Positions 1-9,575 of a DNA stretch of 64,000 nucleotides are shown here, piece after piece. How positions within the stretch are numbered: the first letter of the stretch is position 1; every line of letters starts with the position of its first letter. The notes below the pieces were generated by a model that saw only the letters and a program-made list of their open reading frames with translations, did not search any database and had not been told where the DNA came from. A program made the position numbers and the translations under genes. Source of the DNA: Brachynemurus nebulosus (taxonomy: Eukaryota; Arthropoda; Insecta; Neuroptera; Myrmeleontidae); assembly GCA_035578155.1 (NCBI GenBank), contig JAPWDM010000061.1, forward strand, positions 124,001 through 188,000, read 5' to 3'.

Positions 1-232
1 TAAAATATTAAAACCTTCAAAAAGCACAACCTAGGTATGAACTCTATCAACACACCAAATTTCAACCCTCTACGTTAAATCTGGAGGGCTGGGGGGGGGA
101 TGTGTTAGATCCAGCGAAAATCGTTTTTTTCCCCCTACTCCCTCCAAATCATCCTAGGAAACTGAATTTTGGATATGTTGTAGATAATTGACCGAAACAT
201 TATTTCCAACCGGCTTGGAAAATTTTTATTGC
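1..232 (-). repeat. Family A (Helentron/HINE-like) internal fragment
   Basis: This is the reverse complement of the tandem-monomer part of the family A repeat seen complete at 15081-16749. The shared blocks are the 'tacgttaa...ggagggct' stretch and the 'ccgaaacattatttccaacc' stretch. It runs off the left edge of the window and lacks both termini. Confidence 0.8.
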
Positions 233-344
233 GTTCCCCCAATGTTTGTGTGGACATTTTGTTTACACATTTTTTCATGTGAACTTATAAACAAGTAATA
301 ACGGTCAAAATAAATTGTTTGTCAGTGAAATGACAAATGATTTA

Positions 345-450
345 AGTATTTTACATTTTTTACAATTTTCTACAATTTTTTTACGGTTTTTTACAGTTTT
401 TTACATATTTTACAATTTTTTACATAAAAATGTAAAATACCGGTTTTTTT
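345..450. repeat. Short tandem repeat, (TTTTTACA)n-like
   Basis: Degenerate 8-10 bp units of the form ttttttaca repeat about ten times. The block sits between the family A fragment and an integrase remnant. No coding potential is seen. Confidence 0.6.
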
Positions 451-519
451 ACATCATATAGCACAACTCTGATTATCCATATGGATTGATGAAAATCTAG
501 TATCTGGTTCGATTATGGG

Positions 520-735
520 TTTTAACTGTGCCACATTGTGTCTAATAATTTTGTTTTCTGACATTTATCGCATGATTTAATAACATTGTTGATCATTTTG
601 GACATACCTGGCCAGAAAAATTCATTTTGTACCGTTTCTCTGGTCTTCCTTATTAAAGGACGCCAAAATCTAGTACAGCTTTAATTACATTTTCTCTGTC
701 TACTTCTGGTACGTAAATAAAATATTTTTTGTTTT
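520..735 (-). pseudogene. LTR retrotransposon integrase zinc-binding remnant
   Basis: Minus-strand translation gives RETVQNEFFWPGMSKMIN followed by NVIKSCDKCQKTK. This is the second half of the H2C2 zinc-binding domain that precedes the catalytic core of Gypsy/BEL integrases (WPGM block, then CxxCQ.K). Just upstream, in a different frame, YVPEVDRENVIKAVLD resembles the segment before the first histidines. The histidine pair is lost to a frameshift and no rve catalytic core follows, so this is a decayed fragment. Family assignment (Gypsy versus BEL) is inference. Confidence 0.55.
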
Positions 736-887
736 TATCTAAACACCACAATTATAAACAACAATTTGGCACATTAAATTTTTATGTTCTGGTCAATCTT
801 TGCCAGTAGCAAGGTTTAATGCACGTTCTTGCATACATTTCATATTTCAAATGATATGAGCAAATTCTCTGATGATACTTTGAATTG

Positions 888-1047
888 AAAAAATTTTTTC
901 AATTTTCATAACTTCCTTTCTTATTAGTCGAATTTTTCCTTGAAAAAATTAGACTTATACAGCCTATACGATAAGGACGGCGAGAGGCGAGAGTAGGGGC
1001 GCTATCCGTTTTCGGATCCGTAGAACACGATTCTGTAGAAAAAAATG

Positions 1048-1137
<90 letters not shown>

Positions 1138-1153
1138 GTCTGATAAAAAAATG

Positions 1154-1239
<86 letters not shown>

Positions 1240-1399
1240 CATTTTTTTCTACAGAATCGTGTTCTACGGATCCGAAAACGGATAGCGCCTCTACTCTCGC
1301 CTCTCGCCGTCCTTATCGTATAGGCTGTATAAGTCTAATTTTTTCAAGGAAAAATTCGACTAATAAGAAAGGAAGTTATGAAAATTGAAAAAATTTTCA
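888..1399. repeat. Large near-perfect inverted repeat around (TA)n
   Basis: The left arm (888 to about 1050) and right arm (about 1237 to 1399) are reverse complements with one visible mismatch (gtaggggcgc versus gtagaggcgc). Each arm holds the 5' end of family A (AGTCGAATTTTTCC at 926 and, inverted, ending at 1361). Homology continues about 38 bp past that terminus into flanking DNA. The centre is two (TA)n blocks separated by a short tgtctgataaaaaaatgtctga stretch. Confidence 0.85.
1052..1235. repeat. (TA)n microsatellite pair
   Basis: Two TA-dinucleotide runs (about 1052-1134 and 1159-1235) form the loop of the inverted repeat. An open frame translating as alternating I and Y here is a microsatellite artefact. 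Confidence 0.9.
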
Positions 1400-1402
1400 T
1401 AA

Positions 1403-1404
<2 letters not shown>

Positions 1405-1480
<76 letters not shown>

Positions 1481-1537
1481 TAGAGTCCCGGTTAGGGAGT
1501 GTTGAATAAAAAACTAATTTAGTACATAAAAGCGTAA

Positions 1538-1597
<60 letters not shown>

Positions 1598-1602
1598 ATA
1601 TA
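1405..1602. repeat. (TA)n microsatellites flanking the Tc1 insertion
   Basis: TA runs at about 1405-1478 and 1541-1602 are separated by unique sequence beginning CAGTAGAGTCCCGG, which resembles a pogo/Tigger-type terminal repeat but has no visible partner. The Tc1 element begins at the end of the second run. Confidence 0.85.
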
Positions 1603-3204
1603 CTCCTCAAAACAAAATAAGGGCCACTTGAAAATTTGTATTTTAAAACTGATTTATGTCGATCCACGTCAAAATAACTTTTCTAAATGACTGTTATCAT
1701 GATATTAAGTGGTTGAGTAAATGATAACAGTTAGGTTTAAGTGATATTATTGTTGAGGGGAAGATTTAAACGTTTTTTTGTCTCGCACAGCGTCAAGTGG
1801 TTAGTTTTACTTATTTTTTTGAATTTGATTTTAAATCAGTTTGCGCTAGATTATTGATTGCTGAGGTTGTTTTTTGAAGTTTGGCGTGTTATTCAATCAT
1901 TTATTTTTACAATGCCGAGAATTCGACACCATATGGACGAAGCTACTGCTACCAGAGCCGTAACGATGATTGAGGGTGGTCAATCTCAACTTTCCGTGGC
2001 TCTGCAGTTGGGTTGTTCACGAGGGGCTATTCAAAATGTTTGGAATCGGTATCAGCAGACCGGTGGTGTAACCCGGCGCCGTGGCTCAGGAAGAGTTCGT
2101 GCTACCACTGCCCGTGAAGACCATTACATTCGACTGTGTGCACGACGTGAGCCGACTGTTACCGCAGGTACTCTGCAAAATCGCTTACATCGATCTACTG
2201 GTACTGTTGTCAGTGATCAGACTATACGAAATCGTTTGCATGAAGACCAACAACGTTCAAGAAGACCAGTAATCCGTACCAAACTGACCGGAGCGCATCG
2301 TGTAAACCGTTTAAGGTTTGCACGTGAACACCTTGAATGGGGCTTGGAGGAATGGCGTCACGTACTCTTCACGGATGAGTGCAAGGTGAAGTTTTTTAGT
2401 GATGATCGACGTGTAAGAGTGTGGAGAAGAAGTGGGGAAAGGTTTTCTGATCGTCACATTCATGAACGCGACAGATTTGGCGGTCCTAATGTCATGGTCT
2501 GGGGTGGAATTAGTTTGCAAGGCAAAACTGAGCTTGTTTTCCTGAACGAGGGTACTGTAACGGCTCAAAGTTACATCGAACAGGTTGTCAGACCCCATGT
2601 AATCCCCTTTGCAGAACGAGCGGCCGACGGATTTATCCTGATGCAGGATAATGCCCGAGCGCATACCGCTCGAGCGACGACAACTGTCCTTAGGGAGGCT
2701 AATATACAGGTTTTACCGTGGCCTGCAAATAGCCCTGACTTGAACCCAATCGAACATCTTTGGGATCAATTAAAACGGCGAGTCAGAGCAGCTGGAGAGG
2801 ATGTGCACACCCAACAACAACTGATTGATGTCTTGAGAAGATGTTGGGAGGAGATTCCGGATGAAACCGTTAGGCATCTTATTGAAAGCATGCCGAGGAG
2901 GCTTCAAGAATGTGTTTTAAAAAGGGGAGGGCATACTCGATATTAAATCACCGAAAAGTTGCATAATGTGTGCTTTTACTCAAAGCGTGAACGTTTGTTG
3001 ATGACTGTAAAAATGACTATAAAAATGATAAAATCCTAAAAAAATGTAATTATGGATTAATTTTTTATTTAATCTTATTAAAATTAATTTTATTTTGTAA
3101 AAAATTAGTTCCTTAATTAAATGTAAGCATACCTTATACTGTAACTTATATAAAAATAAACTTATGCAGCAAAACATGAGTGGCCCTTATTTTGTTTTGA
3201 GTAG
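1603..3204 (+). mobile_element. Complete Tc1-like transposon (about 1.6 kb)
   Basis: The termini are inverted repeats of about 26 bp with one mismatch (left CTCCTCAAAACAAAATAAGG, right CTACTCAAAACAAAATAAGG, both continuing GCCACT). They are flanked by TA on both sides (1601-1602 and 3205-3206), the Tc1/mariner target. Length, TIRs, TA target and an intact 344-codon transposase make this a structurally complete element. It sits inside a (TA)n run. Confidence 0.92.
1912..2946 (+). CDS. Tc1-family DD34E transposase
   Basis: Cut-and-paste transposase of the Tc1/mariner superfamily. It binds the element's terminal inverted repeats and moves the element to TA sites in the nucleus. The ATG at 1912 (context ttttacaATGc) gives a 344-aa protein, normal for Tc1; an upstream in-frame TTG at 1858 is not a credible eukaryotic start. 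The N-terminal ~115 residues form two helix-turn-helix segments (SQLSVALQLGCSRGAIQNVW and TAGTLQNRLHRS...TIRNRL) with a basic GSGR linker between them. The catalytic triad is intact: D155 in LFTDECKVKF, D246 in LMQDNARAHT and E281 in SPDLNPIEHLW, with 34 residues between the last two. No stop or frameshift interrupts it, so it may still be functional or may have died recently. An AATAAA-like signal lies near 3155, inside the element. Confidence 0.95.
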   Translation: MPRIRHHMDEATATRAVTMIEGGQSQLSVALQLGCSRGAIQNVWNRYQQTGGVTRRRGSGRVRATTAREDHYIRLCARREPTVTAGTLQNRLHRSTGTVVSDQTIRNRLHEDQQRSRRPVIRTKLTGAHRVNRLRFAREHLEWGLEEWRHVLFTDECKVKFFSDDRRVRVWRRSGERFSDRHIHERDRFGGPNVMVWGGISLQGKTELVFLNEGTVTAQSYIEQVVRPHVIPFAERAADGFILMQDNARAHTARATTTVLREANIQVLPWPANSPDLNPIEHLWDQLKRRVRAAGEDVHTQQQLIDVLRRCWEEIPDETVRHLIESMPRRLQECVLKRGGHTRY

Positions 3205-3280
3205 TATATATATTAATGTTAAAAGATATTAAAATAAACTTATAATCAGTTTAATTATACTTTGTATATAAAATGGTTTA

Positions 3281-4699
3281 AAGTGGGGCTCATTCCGATG
3301 CACAACAATACTGTCAAAGTGGGGTCAAATTTTGGGCAAATTTTTGATCCGACCATATATTTAAGGGGGTGGTGGGGGGCTACAAAACAATAGAACTTTT
3401 CCAAATCGCCTGAAAATAATGTTTCGGTAAATTATCTACAACATATCCAAAATTCAGCTCCCTAGGATGATTTGGAAGCAGTAGAGGGGAAAAAAAGTAT
3501 TTTGGCTGGGTCTAACAAGACCACAGCCCCCCCAGAATTAACGTAGAGGGTTGAGTTTGGTATATTGATAGAGTTCGTACCTAAGGTCTTCTTTTTGGAG
3601 GTTTTAATATTTTATTCCCACCCCTACCATTTTTAAGCTACAATTTCATGTTTTTTCGACGTTTTCGAAGTTTGTACCACTCGCACAGGTCACCCAAATA
3701 AACCTAGAGGACTGAAATTTTGTATTCGGATTGAGTTAGTAACAAGGGGGTGCCTTTTGGGGGCCTTTTAAACCCTACTCCCACCATTTTTATAACAAAA
3801 AGAATATTTTTTTTTGTTTTTGAACAGTTTCGTTCGGGTCAAAATCTCCTCCAATAAACCTAGAGAGCTGAAATTTTGTGTACAGTTTATGTTAATAGCT
3901 GGCCACTGCTTTTTGGAGGTTTCAACTTTTAACCCTCACCCTCACGATTTTTACGCCAATATTCCCTTGATTTTTTTGCTTTTTTTCTAACACGTCTAGA
4001 AACTCTTTAAAGAAACCTAGAGGGCTGAAATTTTGTACGTGTATTGAGTTAGTATCCAGCTAGTGCCTTTTAGGCATTCCACATTACTTTTCCCCCCACT
4101 TCTCCCATTTTTACATCGGAATTCAATGGTATTGTTAAATGTGTTTTAAATGCATTATTATTATTCTAATACAAGTAGGCGGATAGTAATTTTAAAAATT
4201 AAAAAAAAGAACTTTATTTTATAACAAATGCTATACATAAATATTAAGTAATTTAAAAATGTTATTAAAATCACTGTTTATTTATAAAGTAGGAATTTTG
4301 GATTTTTATTTATAAAATAGAAATTTTGGATTTCTTTGGAAAGAAAAAATATCTTCATAAAGGCCTTCCAGTTTACTATTTAAGGTCCTTTTTTAATATT
4401 TAAAAATAAGACACAAAGGCAATTGGCGGTTAAGCATGAGTAGGAATGCCCTTGTACGAATTGTGTTGGCTTTTTTCCTGCTAACTGCTATCGGCACAAA
4501 ATTGAAATTTACTGAGGTTCAGCCCAAAAACTTAAAACCTTTTAAAGCCCCGATCAGCCGGACACTCATCATCAGTTTTGAAACCAACAAAATGACAAAT
4601 CGCTTGTATACTTTCAATCACATTTCGCTTGTAGACATTCAATACCGAAGATGAAGGAAAAAATTCGACTTCCGTGATGGGGCCCCGCTGATCACGGAG
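3281..4699 (+). mobile_element. Family A (Helentron/HINE-like) copy, 5'-truncated
   Basis: It carries the ~160-bp tandem monomers (recurring aacctagagggctgaaattt) and then the unique 3' third. The 3' asymmetric inverted repeat (GGAAAAAATTCGACT) and terminal hairpin (CCGTGATGGGG...ATCACGG) end at 4699, followed by a T-run. The 5' end and (TA)n block are missing. It interrupts the gag pseudogene that continues at 4700. Confidence 0.8.
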
Positions 4700-5324
4700 T
4701 TCTTTTTATTACTATGCAAATTATGATTTTTATTCGATTTTCCAAAATTATTTTTAATGATATTAATTTCTTGTAAAATTTTATCAAATTTTTGATTTTC
4801 ATTTTTAATTTCACTTATCTGATCTTTTTTTAAGGAATCCAATATATCGTCAGCTGTTCTACCCAAATCGTCAACAGGTAGTTTATCTAATGCATAAAAA
4901 AAGGCGAAATGCTTGTCGGTACATTATTTAAAAATATTTGCTAGAAAGAAGCATCTTCAAGTTATTTGCCAAAAACTTTATTTTGTTCATCATTTCTGGT
5001 GGTCGTAAATTCTCAAAATTTTCCGTTTTAAACAAAGAATTAAATTTTTGATTGTCAGTTAGTGCAAATAACCTGATCAGCTCTTGTTTTAACTTCTCAA
5101 ATTTGTTTTCATCACTATTTACAGTAATTACATGTTTTACTTTGTGATGTTGCAGTATCTAGGGCTAAAGTAACAATGTTTTTTACTTTAAATAATATTT
5201 CGCATCTTAGTAGCCATAATTCTACATCATTTTTCTCGAACGGTGGCAGTTTTTCATTTAAAGAATCTGATTGTACCCGTTCTGATGTATTTTGAAATTG
5301 AACATTTTGATTTGTTCGTGGCAT
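4700..5324 (-). pseudogene. Gypsy-type retrotransposon gag, frameshifted and truncated
   Basis: The ATG at 5322-5324 opens MPRTNQNVQFQNTSERVQS..., followed by KLPPFEKNDVELWLLRCE, the N-terminal signature of insect Gypsy gags (KLPPFW..DxELWFxxvEaqF). After a frameshift near 5130 the next frame reads KFEKLKQELIRLFALTDNQK and FENLRPPEMMNKIKFLANN, the conserved capsid region. A further frameshift near 4900 leads to GRTADDILDSLKKDQISE and a coiled-coil-like tail. Gag packages the retroelement RNA into virus-like particles. The C-terminal end is cut off by the family A copy at 4699; no zinc knuckle or pol is present. Identification rests on motif order; the copy is dead. Confidence 0.75.
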
Positions 5325-5580
5325 TTTTATTTTGTTTTGAAGACAAATATATTTAAAAGCAAGCAAAATAAAATATATATTAAGAATAAATGATTAACGA
5401 CTGATCTGAGGCAACGTTGGTGTGTCACCAGTATGACGACTCCTCGTTCCGGCTTTAATCGCTAACGAAAACTCCCGTAGAATAGCAGTGAAATAAAAAC
5501 ACCTTTATATTTTCTCAATTGTCGTATTAGACTCACTTTCATTTTATTATTTTAGTTTTTAGGAAAACTAAGTCAATAGT
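5325..5580 (-). other. Probable 5' leader / LTR remnant of the Gypsy-type element
   Basis: Read on the minus strand, the sequence upstream of gag includes GTCATACTGGTGACACACC about 90 bp before the gag ATG. This resembles the TGGTGACCCCGACGT-type leader after the 5' LTR of many insect Gypsy elements. LTR boundaries are not resolved and no second LTR is visible. Confidence 0.4.
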
Positions 5581-5584
5581 AATG

Positions 5585-5700
5585 AATGTTATTTTCGGGT
5601 TCTAGGGACTTCAAAACAAATTGCTGTCATAGTCCCGGGCTCAGGTCGCGTTATAACAGCGAGCGTAATAGCGGATTTTCATTCTGGAAATTCACTAACA
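5585..5700 (+). repeat. Family B repeat, right-end fragment
   Basis: Matches the 3' part of family B copies at 46.8 and 47.5 kb: ttctagggacttcaaaac, then gtcccgggctcaggtcgcg, then the terminal ggaaattc motif. Confidence 0.65.
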
Positions 5701-5779
5701 GTTGTTTCTGACGGCCATACAAATCTACAGATCGTTCTTTTTGACCCTGTTTGAGGCTATAAGTAGTAGTTTTTGGACA

Positions 5780-6070
5780 GAATGAAAACCACCATTCCAC
5801 CATCCGACTTTTTGAGCGACCTCGGATGGTGGCAAATCACCGGGGCGATTCTAGATACCTCCGACGGTGGGTGGAGGAATTTTTTGGTCTCAATCCTAAC
5901 CGAACCTAAGGAAATTTGGCCTAACCTAACGGAACCCAACGGAACTTGATCTAACCTAACAGAACCCAACGAAATTTTGTCTAACCGAACCTAACCTAAC
6001 CTAACATAACCTAACCTAACCTAACCGAACCAAACAAAATTTTTTCTAACCTAACCGAACCTAAGAATTC
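5780..6070. repeat. Repeat with degenerate CCTAA/CCGAAC tandem units
   Basis: The block starts with a segment shared with 47.07 and 48.93 kb (caccggggcgattctag and ccgacggtgggtggag). Degenerate ~35-40 bp units rich in cctaaccgaaccta follow. Around 5990-6030 a purer run of about seven CCTAA units appears. A related array in the opposite orientation lies at 46910-47050. Confidence 0.7.
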
Positions 6071-6085
6071 AAAATTTCCCTAATT

Positions 6086-6313
6086 GATGGCCCAGCCACC
6101 TTCGAGCCCTGTAAATTCCAAGTTTTCAGTACTAGGTGGCGTTGCTCGTCCGGATACTAACGATCCCTGCGCGTAAGTTTGAAAAATTTTCAATAGGTGG
6201 CGCAGCCACCTTTGAGCTCTGTAAATTCCAAGTTGTCACTAATAGATGGCGCTCGCAGTCTGGATACTGGCGATCCCTATGCGTAAGTTTGAAAAAGTGT
6301 CAATAGATGGCGC
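6086..6313. repeat. Two-unit tandem repeat (~115 bp)
   Basis: Two copies (about 6086-6198 and 6199-6313) share gccacctt(c/t)gag(c/t)cctgtaaattccaagtt and ggatact..cgatccct. The second unit is also present in the inverted copy at 12.6 kb. Confidence 0.6.
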
Positions 6314-6603
6314 CGAAAATCCTTTTTGATAGTTAAACTAACCATTAAAATGGCGTTGCTAGTCTGAACCACCGCGAACTCTGTACCTTGATTCATAATG
6401 TGATCATATGATTGTATATTTTTATCTGAAAACAGGTTTAAACTTCTATAAATTGACAGCTGACGTCATTAGAAGGTATACTGATATTAATAGCGAACAT
6501 GTCTGCCTAATATGCAAAAAGGAAACAACAGGTTGTAACCTGTATGGCTACATAAAGAAATTCCCTAAGTGCGATAACTAACGTCATCATGCTATTTTTA
6601 TAC

Positions 6604-6610
6604 TATAAAA
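6604..6610 (+). promoter_or_regulatory. TATA box upstream of family D ORF
   Basis: TATAAAA lies about 130 bp before the ORF start. It is conserved in the second copy (12273-12279, minus strand) together with the downstream tcaatcacaatttggttgg block, where a transcription start would be expected. Function is inferred. Confidence 0.45.
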
Positions 6611-6739
6611 GATCATAGCATAACTTTTCAATCACAATTTGGTTGGAAATTTTAGTAAAAAATATTAAAATCTTATTGTTGTAAAAAAAAATTATTTTCA
6701 ATTGTTGGTTAAAACTTAATTATTAAATTATTGCGAACA

Positions 6740-7115
6740 ATGGAATCCATTACTGCTGCAGACAGGGACTTAGTGCAACAAATGACATCAAATTTTATGT
6801 CTGAATTGAACCATCTTGGTTCCTTCAAACGCTGGCTTAAACTTTCTAATATGGAGATTGGAAAAATATATAGAATAATGGGAGCAAGTCAACTACCATC
6901 AAAATTCGACCGATTCAACGAAAAGAGTTAGAAATTTGATATATATCATTGCCGGCGAGATTCGACAATTTAAATGAGCAGATGTTCGCGTAGCTGCAGA
7001 ACAATCCAAAACCGGGTATTATGAAAATGGACCAATAGGACTAACTCATAAATTTCAATTCAAAACACTGGATCTTCTTGAAATCGCAATTTAAAAATTT
7101 GGATCTGAAATTTGT
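6740..7115 (+). pseudogene. Family D orphan ORF, copy 1 (unidentified protein)
   Basis: The ATG at 6740 opens MESITAADRDLVQQMTSNF and continues with KIYRIMGASQLPSKFD, where the frame is lost; a stop closes the first frame at 6931. Beyond that, LPARFDNLNEQMFA and LQNNPK can be read in another frame, with a stop replacing a tryptophan codon. Comparison with 11766-12145 shows both descend from one ~125-aa protein with different lesions. I do not recognise the family. The C-terminal half (a lost 'LELEIGYISLP' strand, then LPARF, then PKLGI) has the look of a small beta-rich domain, which is inference only. Confidence 0.5.
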
Positions 7116-7407
7116 AAATTAAAAAATTCTTATTATTGTTTACATGTTAAAAAGTGATTATTGTGTACCTATTTTTTTAAACTATACTTAATACAAAAAA
7201 TTAAAAAAAAACCGATCTTTTGATTTACACCCATCCCTAAAAAATAAATCAAACTGATTTTTAATATTATACCTTAAAATTGAGGCAAATTTAAAAATTC
7301 ACATAATTTATGTATAACTATTTGATATTATTAACACTGTATAATTTAAATAAACGACCATTAATAGAAAATAAGTTAGATTTTATTCATATGCCGATTT
7401 TTGCTGC

Positions 7408-8390
7408 CAAAAAGTAATAAATTTGCAAATATTATCAAATGTTATAAAAATTTCTTTATCGATTAAAGGTACACGTTATAGCAAGGTTCACGCTATAGCG
7501 TACACACATTTGTTTTAATTATTGTAAGAATAGGCATTTTTTTCATTTATTTTAAAAAAATTGTAACTTAATCTGTACAGTAGTCCGTTAAAAGTAAGGG
7601 CTTCTATGCCGTTAAAAATTATATTTTACAATATGAATATATTTTTTAAAAAAATCCTACTCTCTATATTTTTAAAACTTAATATGTAATATCCATAATT
7701 TAAAGTAGTTTTAAACATTAAGTTTCTTCTCATGATATTTTTAGTCTTAAATAATTGCATATATTCCCAATATTTTAGGAAAATTTTCTTTTAATATTTT
7801 ATAACTTATCTAAAAAATTATCTGTTTTTATCAAAAAAATTTATTACTTGTCATTGTTAAAAATTAGTAAAATATATGTATAGGAAAACTATACGTATTA
7901 AGTTGCTTCTAGTTTTTGTAAACGACTTTAATAGCATTAAAAATTTTTTTATTTATCTTAAATAAAAAAATTTCCTTATGAGCGATAAATTGTGTTTGTT
8001 GTTACAATTTAATATACTCTTTTATTCAGTAAATTTTATAAAATTTTATTCAGTGTTTCATCTTATTAAAAAAAAACGTCAAACATCCTCTTTGTTACCT
8101 TAAATTTGATGGATTTTTCTTCCAGTAAACTTGGGGATTAACTATATTCATAAAGAGTTCTCACACAATACAGAGCCAAATTTAAATTTTTTTCAATTCT
8201 AAAAAAGGGAATAACTAAATTTTTGATAGATTTGAGCGTTAATTTATGGTATTCCATTTTAAAATTAAAAGACAATTTTTACTTGGCTAATACCACTTTA
8301 TTTAAAGTTTTTAAGTGACATGTTCCGGACCCATATGGCCATTAACGAACAGTAAATTATATTTTACAAACTACTTGTTTATATACTACT
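7408..8390. other. AT-rich stretch without recognisable features
   Basis: Very AT-rich, no open frame of note on either strand, no repeats shared with the rest of the window that I could find. Confidence 0.5.
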
Positions 8391-8937
8391 TTTCGGTTAC
8401 ATTTTACCTATAGTGAACAATAAAAACTGTTGTTGTCGAATCAGAAGGAAACAAAACAAAAACAAAAACAGAACAGAAACGAAAATATGTGACTCAGACT
8501 TGTAAACAAAATAAAATAAATAAAATATAACCAGTTTTTACAATGTTACGATTTCAGGTAATTAAAAATATTTTTGGTAAAATGAAAATAAAATAATTTG
8601 CAAATTAAATAATTTAAAATAAAATAGTTTTAACATGCACAAGTTCAAGACATGATTTGGTTACATTTTCGATTTTCGGTTACATTTTACCTATAGTGAA
8701 CAATAAAAACTGTTGCTGTCGAATCAGAGCGAACAAAACAAAAACAAAGACAAAACAGAAACGAAAATATGTGACTTAGATTTGTAAACAAGTAAAATAA
8801 ATAAAATAAAACCAGTCTTTACAATGTTACGATTTCAGGTAACTGTAAAAATATTTTTGGTAAAATTAAATTAAAATAATTTGTAAATTAAATAATTTAA
8901 AATAAAATGATTTTAACATGTACAAGTTCAAGACAAA
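8391..8937. repeat. 282-bp direct tandem duplication
   Basis: The units begin tttcggttacattttacctatagtg at 8391 and 8673 and run in parallel through aaactgttg(t/c)tgtcgaatcag, the aaacaaaaacaa tract and caatgttacgatttcagg. They lie directly 3' (minus strand) of the Penelope-like endonuclease remnant. Penelope-like elements often carry tandem or pseudo-LTR repeats, so the array may be part of that element (inference). Confidence 0.75.
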
Positions 8938-9020
8938 ATATGAATATAAGCTATATGTAAGTTAAATGTAAATAATTCTGAAAAAAAAATAAATAATTCA
9001 AAAAATTAGATTATGTGAGA

Positions 9021-9549
9021 TTACAAGGTGTTGGATAATGTTGAGTCGTAAATGTCAATGCAGTCGTTCAGCAGATTTGGGGAGTTATTTTTGTAGATTT
9101 CTATGGCTTCCAAAATGGTTAACCTTTGTCCTTTATTCGACTGGTGGAGTACTGTAATTTCTCTGTCTGGAGTGTGACCGGTATCTATCAAATGCCTGGC
9201 GAAAGCTGAATCTGGTTTCTTATTTCGATATGATCTAAAATGTTCTACCCCTCTTGTCTCAAAGTTTCTGCCAGTTTGACCCACATAAAAGCTATCGCAA
9301 TCTTTACAGTTTAATTTATATACGCCCGATTTTTTTAATTTATCTATTTTAGTTTTATTATTATAGACTAACTTGCTTAAATTAGAACTTAATTTAAATG
9401 CTATGTTTATGTTAGATTTGGTTAGAATGTTTTTAATTTTATCTGATATCTTACCGAAATAAGTTATACTTTTAAAATTATTTTTAGATTTATTTATAAC
9501 GGGGGGGGGGAATATTTCCTTTAAGATTTGTTTATGTTCTTTTAGCTAT
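9021..9549 (-). pseudogene. Penelope-like element GIY-YIG endonuclease remnant
   Basis: Penelope-like retroelements end in a GIY-YIG nicking endonuclease fused to the C-terminus of the reverse transcriptase. Minus-strand translation from about 9549 gives KISDKIKNILTKSNINIAFK, a linker typical of Penelope proteins, then GVYKL and, after a CxxC motif (CKDC), FYVGQTGRNFETR with the catalytic Y, R and EH-type HF positions. RHLIDTGH and LEAIEIYK follow, and the frame ends at 9021, about 176 codons. The frame opens right after a stop and has no ATG, and nothing resembling reverse transcriptase is upstream, because sequence beyond 9576 belongs to a different repeat. It is a 5'-truncated fragment, the usual fate of these elements. 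The domain identification is firm; catalytic competence is not claimed. Confidence 0.85.
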
Positions 9550-9575
9550 TAGTTTATTAATTAAGTTTATTAATT

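Larger units (their letters stand above)
6199..7407 (+). mobile_element. Family D repeat, copy 1 (carries an orphan ORF)
   Basis: Collinear with the reverse complement of 11500-12690 over about 1.2 kb, including promoter, ORF and AT-rich 3' region. No terminal inverted repeats or target duplication could be assigned. Two copies in opposite orientation within 6 kb indicate a mobile or segmentally duplicated unit; its class is unknown. Confidence 0.6.

Noticed and set aside
964..1667. Long I/Y-alternating open frames at (TA)n runs (also near 15.2, 45.8, 46.7, 47.4 and 54.0 kb)
   Set aside because: TA dinucleotide repeats translate without stops in two frames; these are microsatellites, not proteins.
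2311..2664. 117-codon frame antisense to the Tc1 transposase
   Set aside because: Fully overlaps the intact transposase on the other strand and has no independent support.
4436..4654. 72-codon frame as a host secreted protein
   Set aside because: It lies in the family A 3' region, recurs in other copies, and is longer here only because a frameshift removed the usual stop; kept only as a micropeptide observation.
5757..5969. 70-codon frame of GSVRLDQ-type repeats
   Set aside because: It is the translation of the degenerate CCTAA/CCGAAC tandem array, not a gene.
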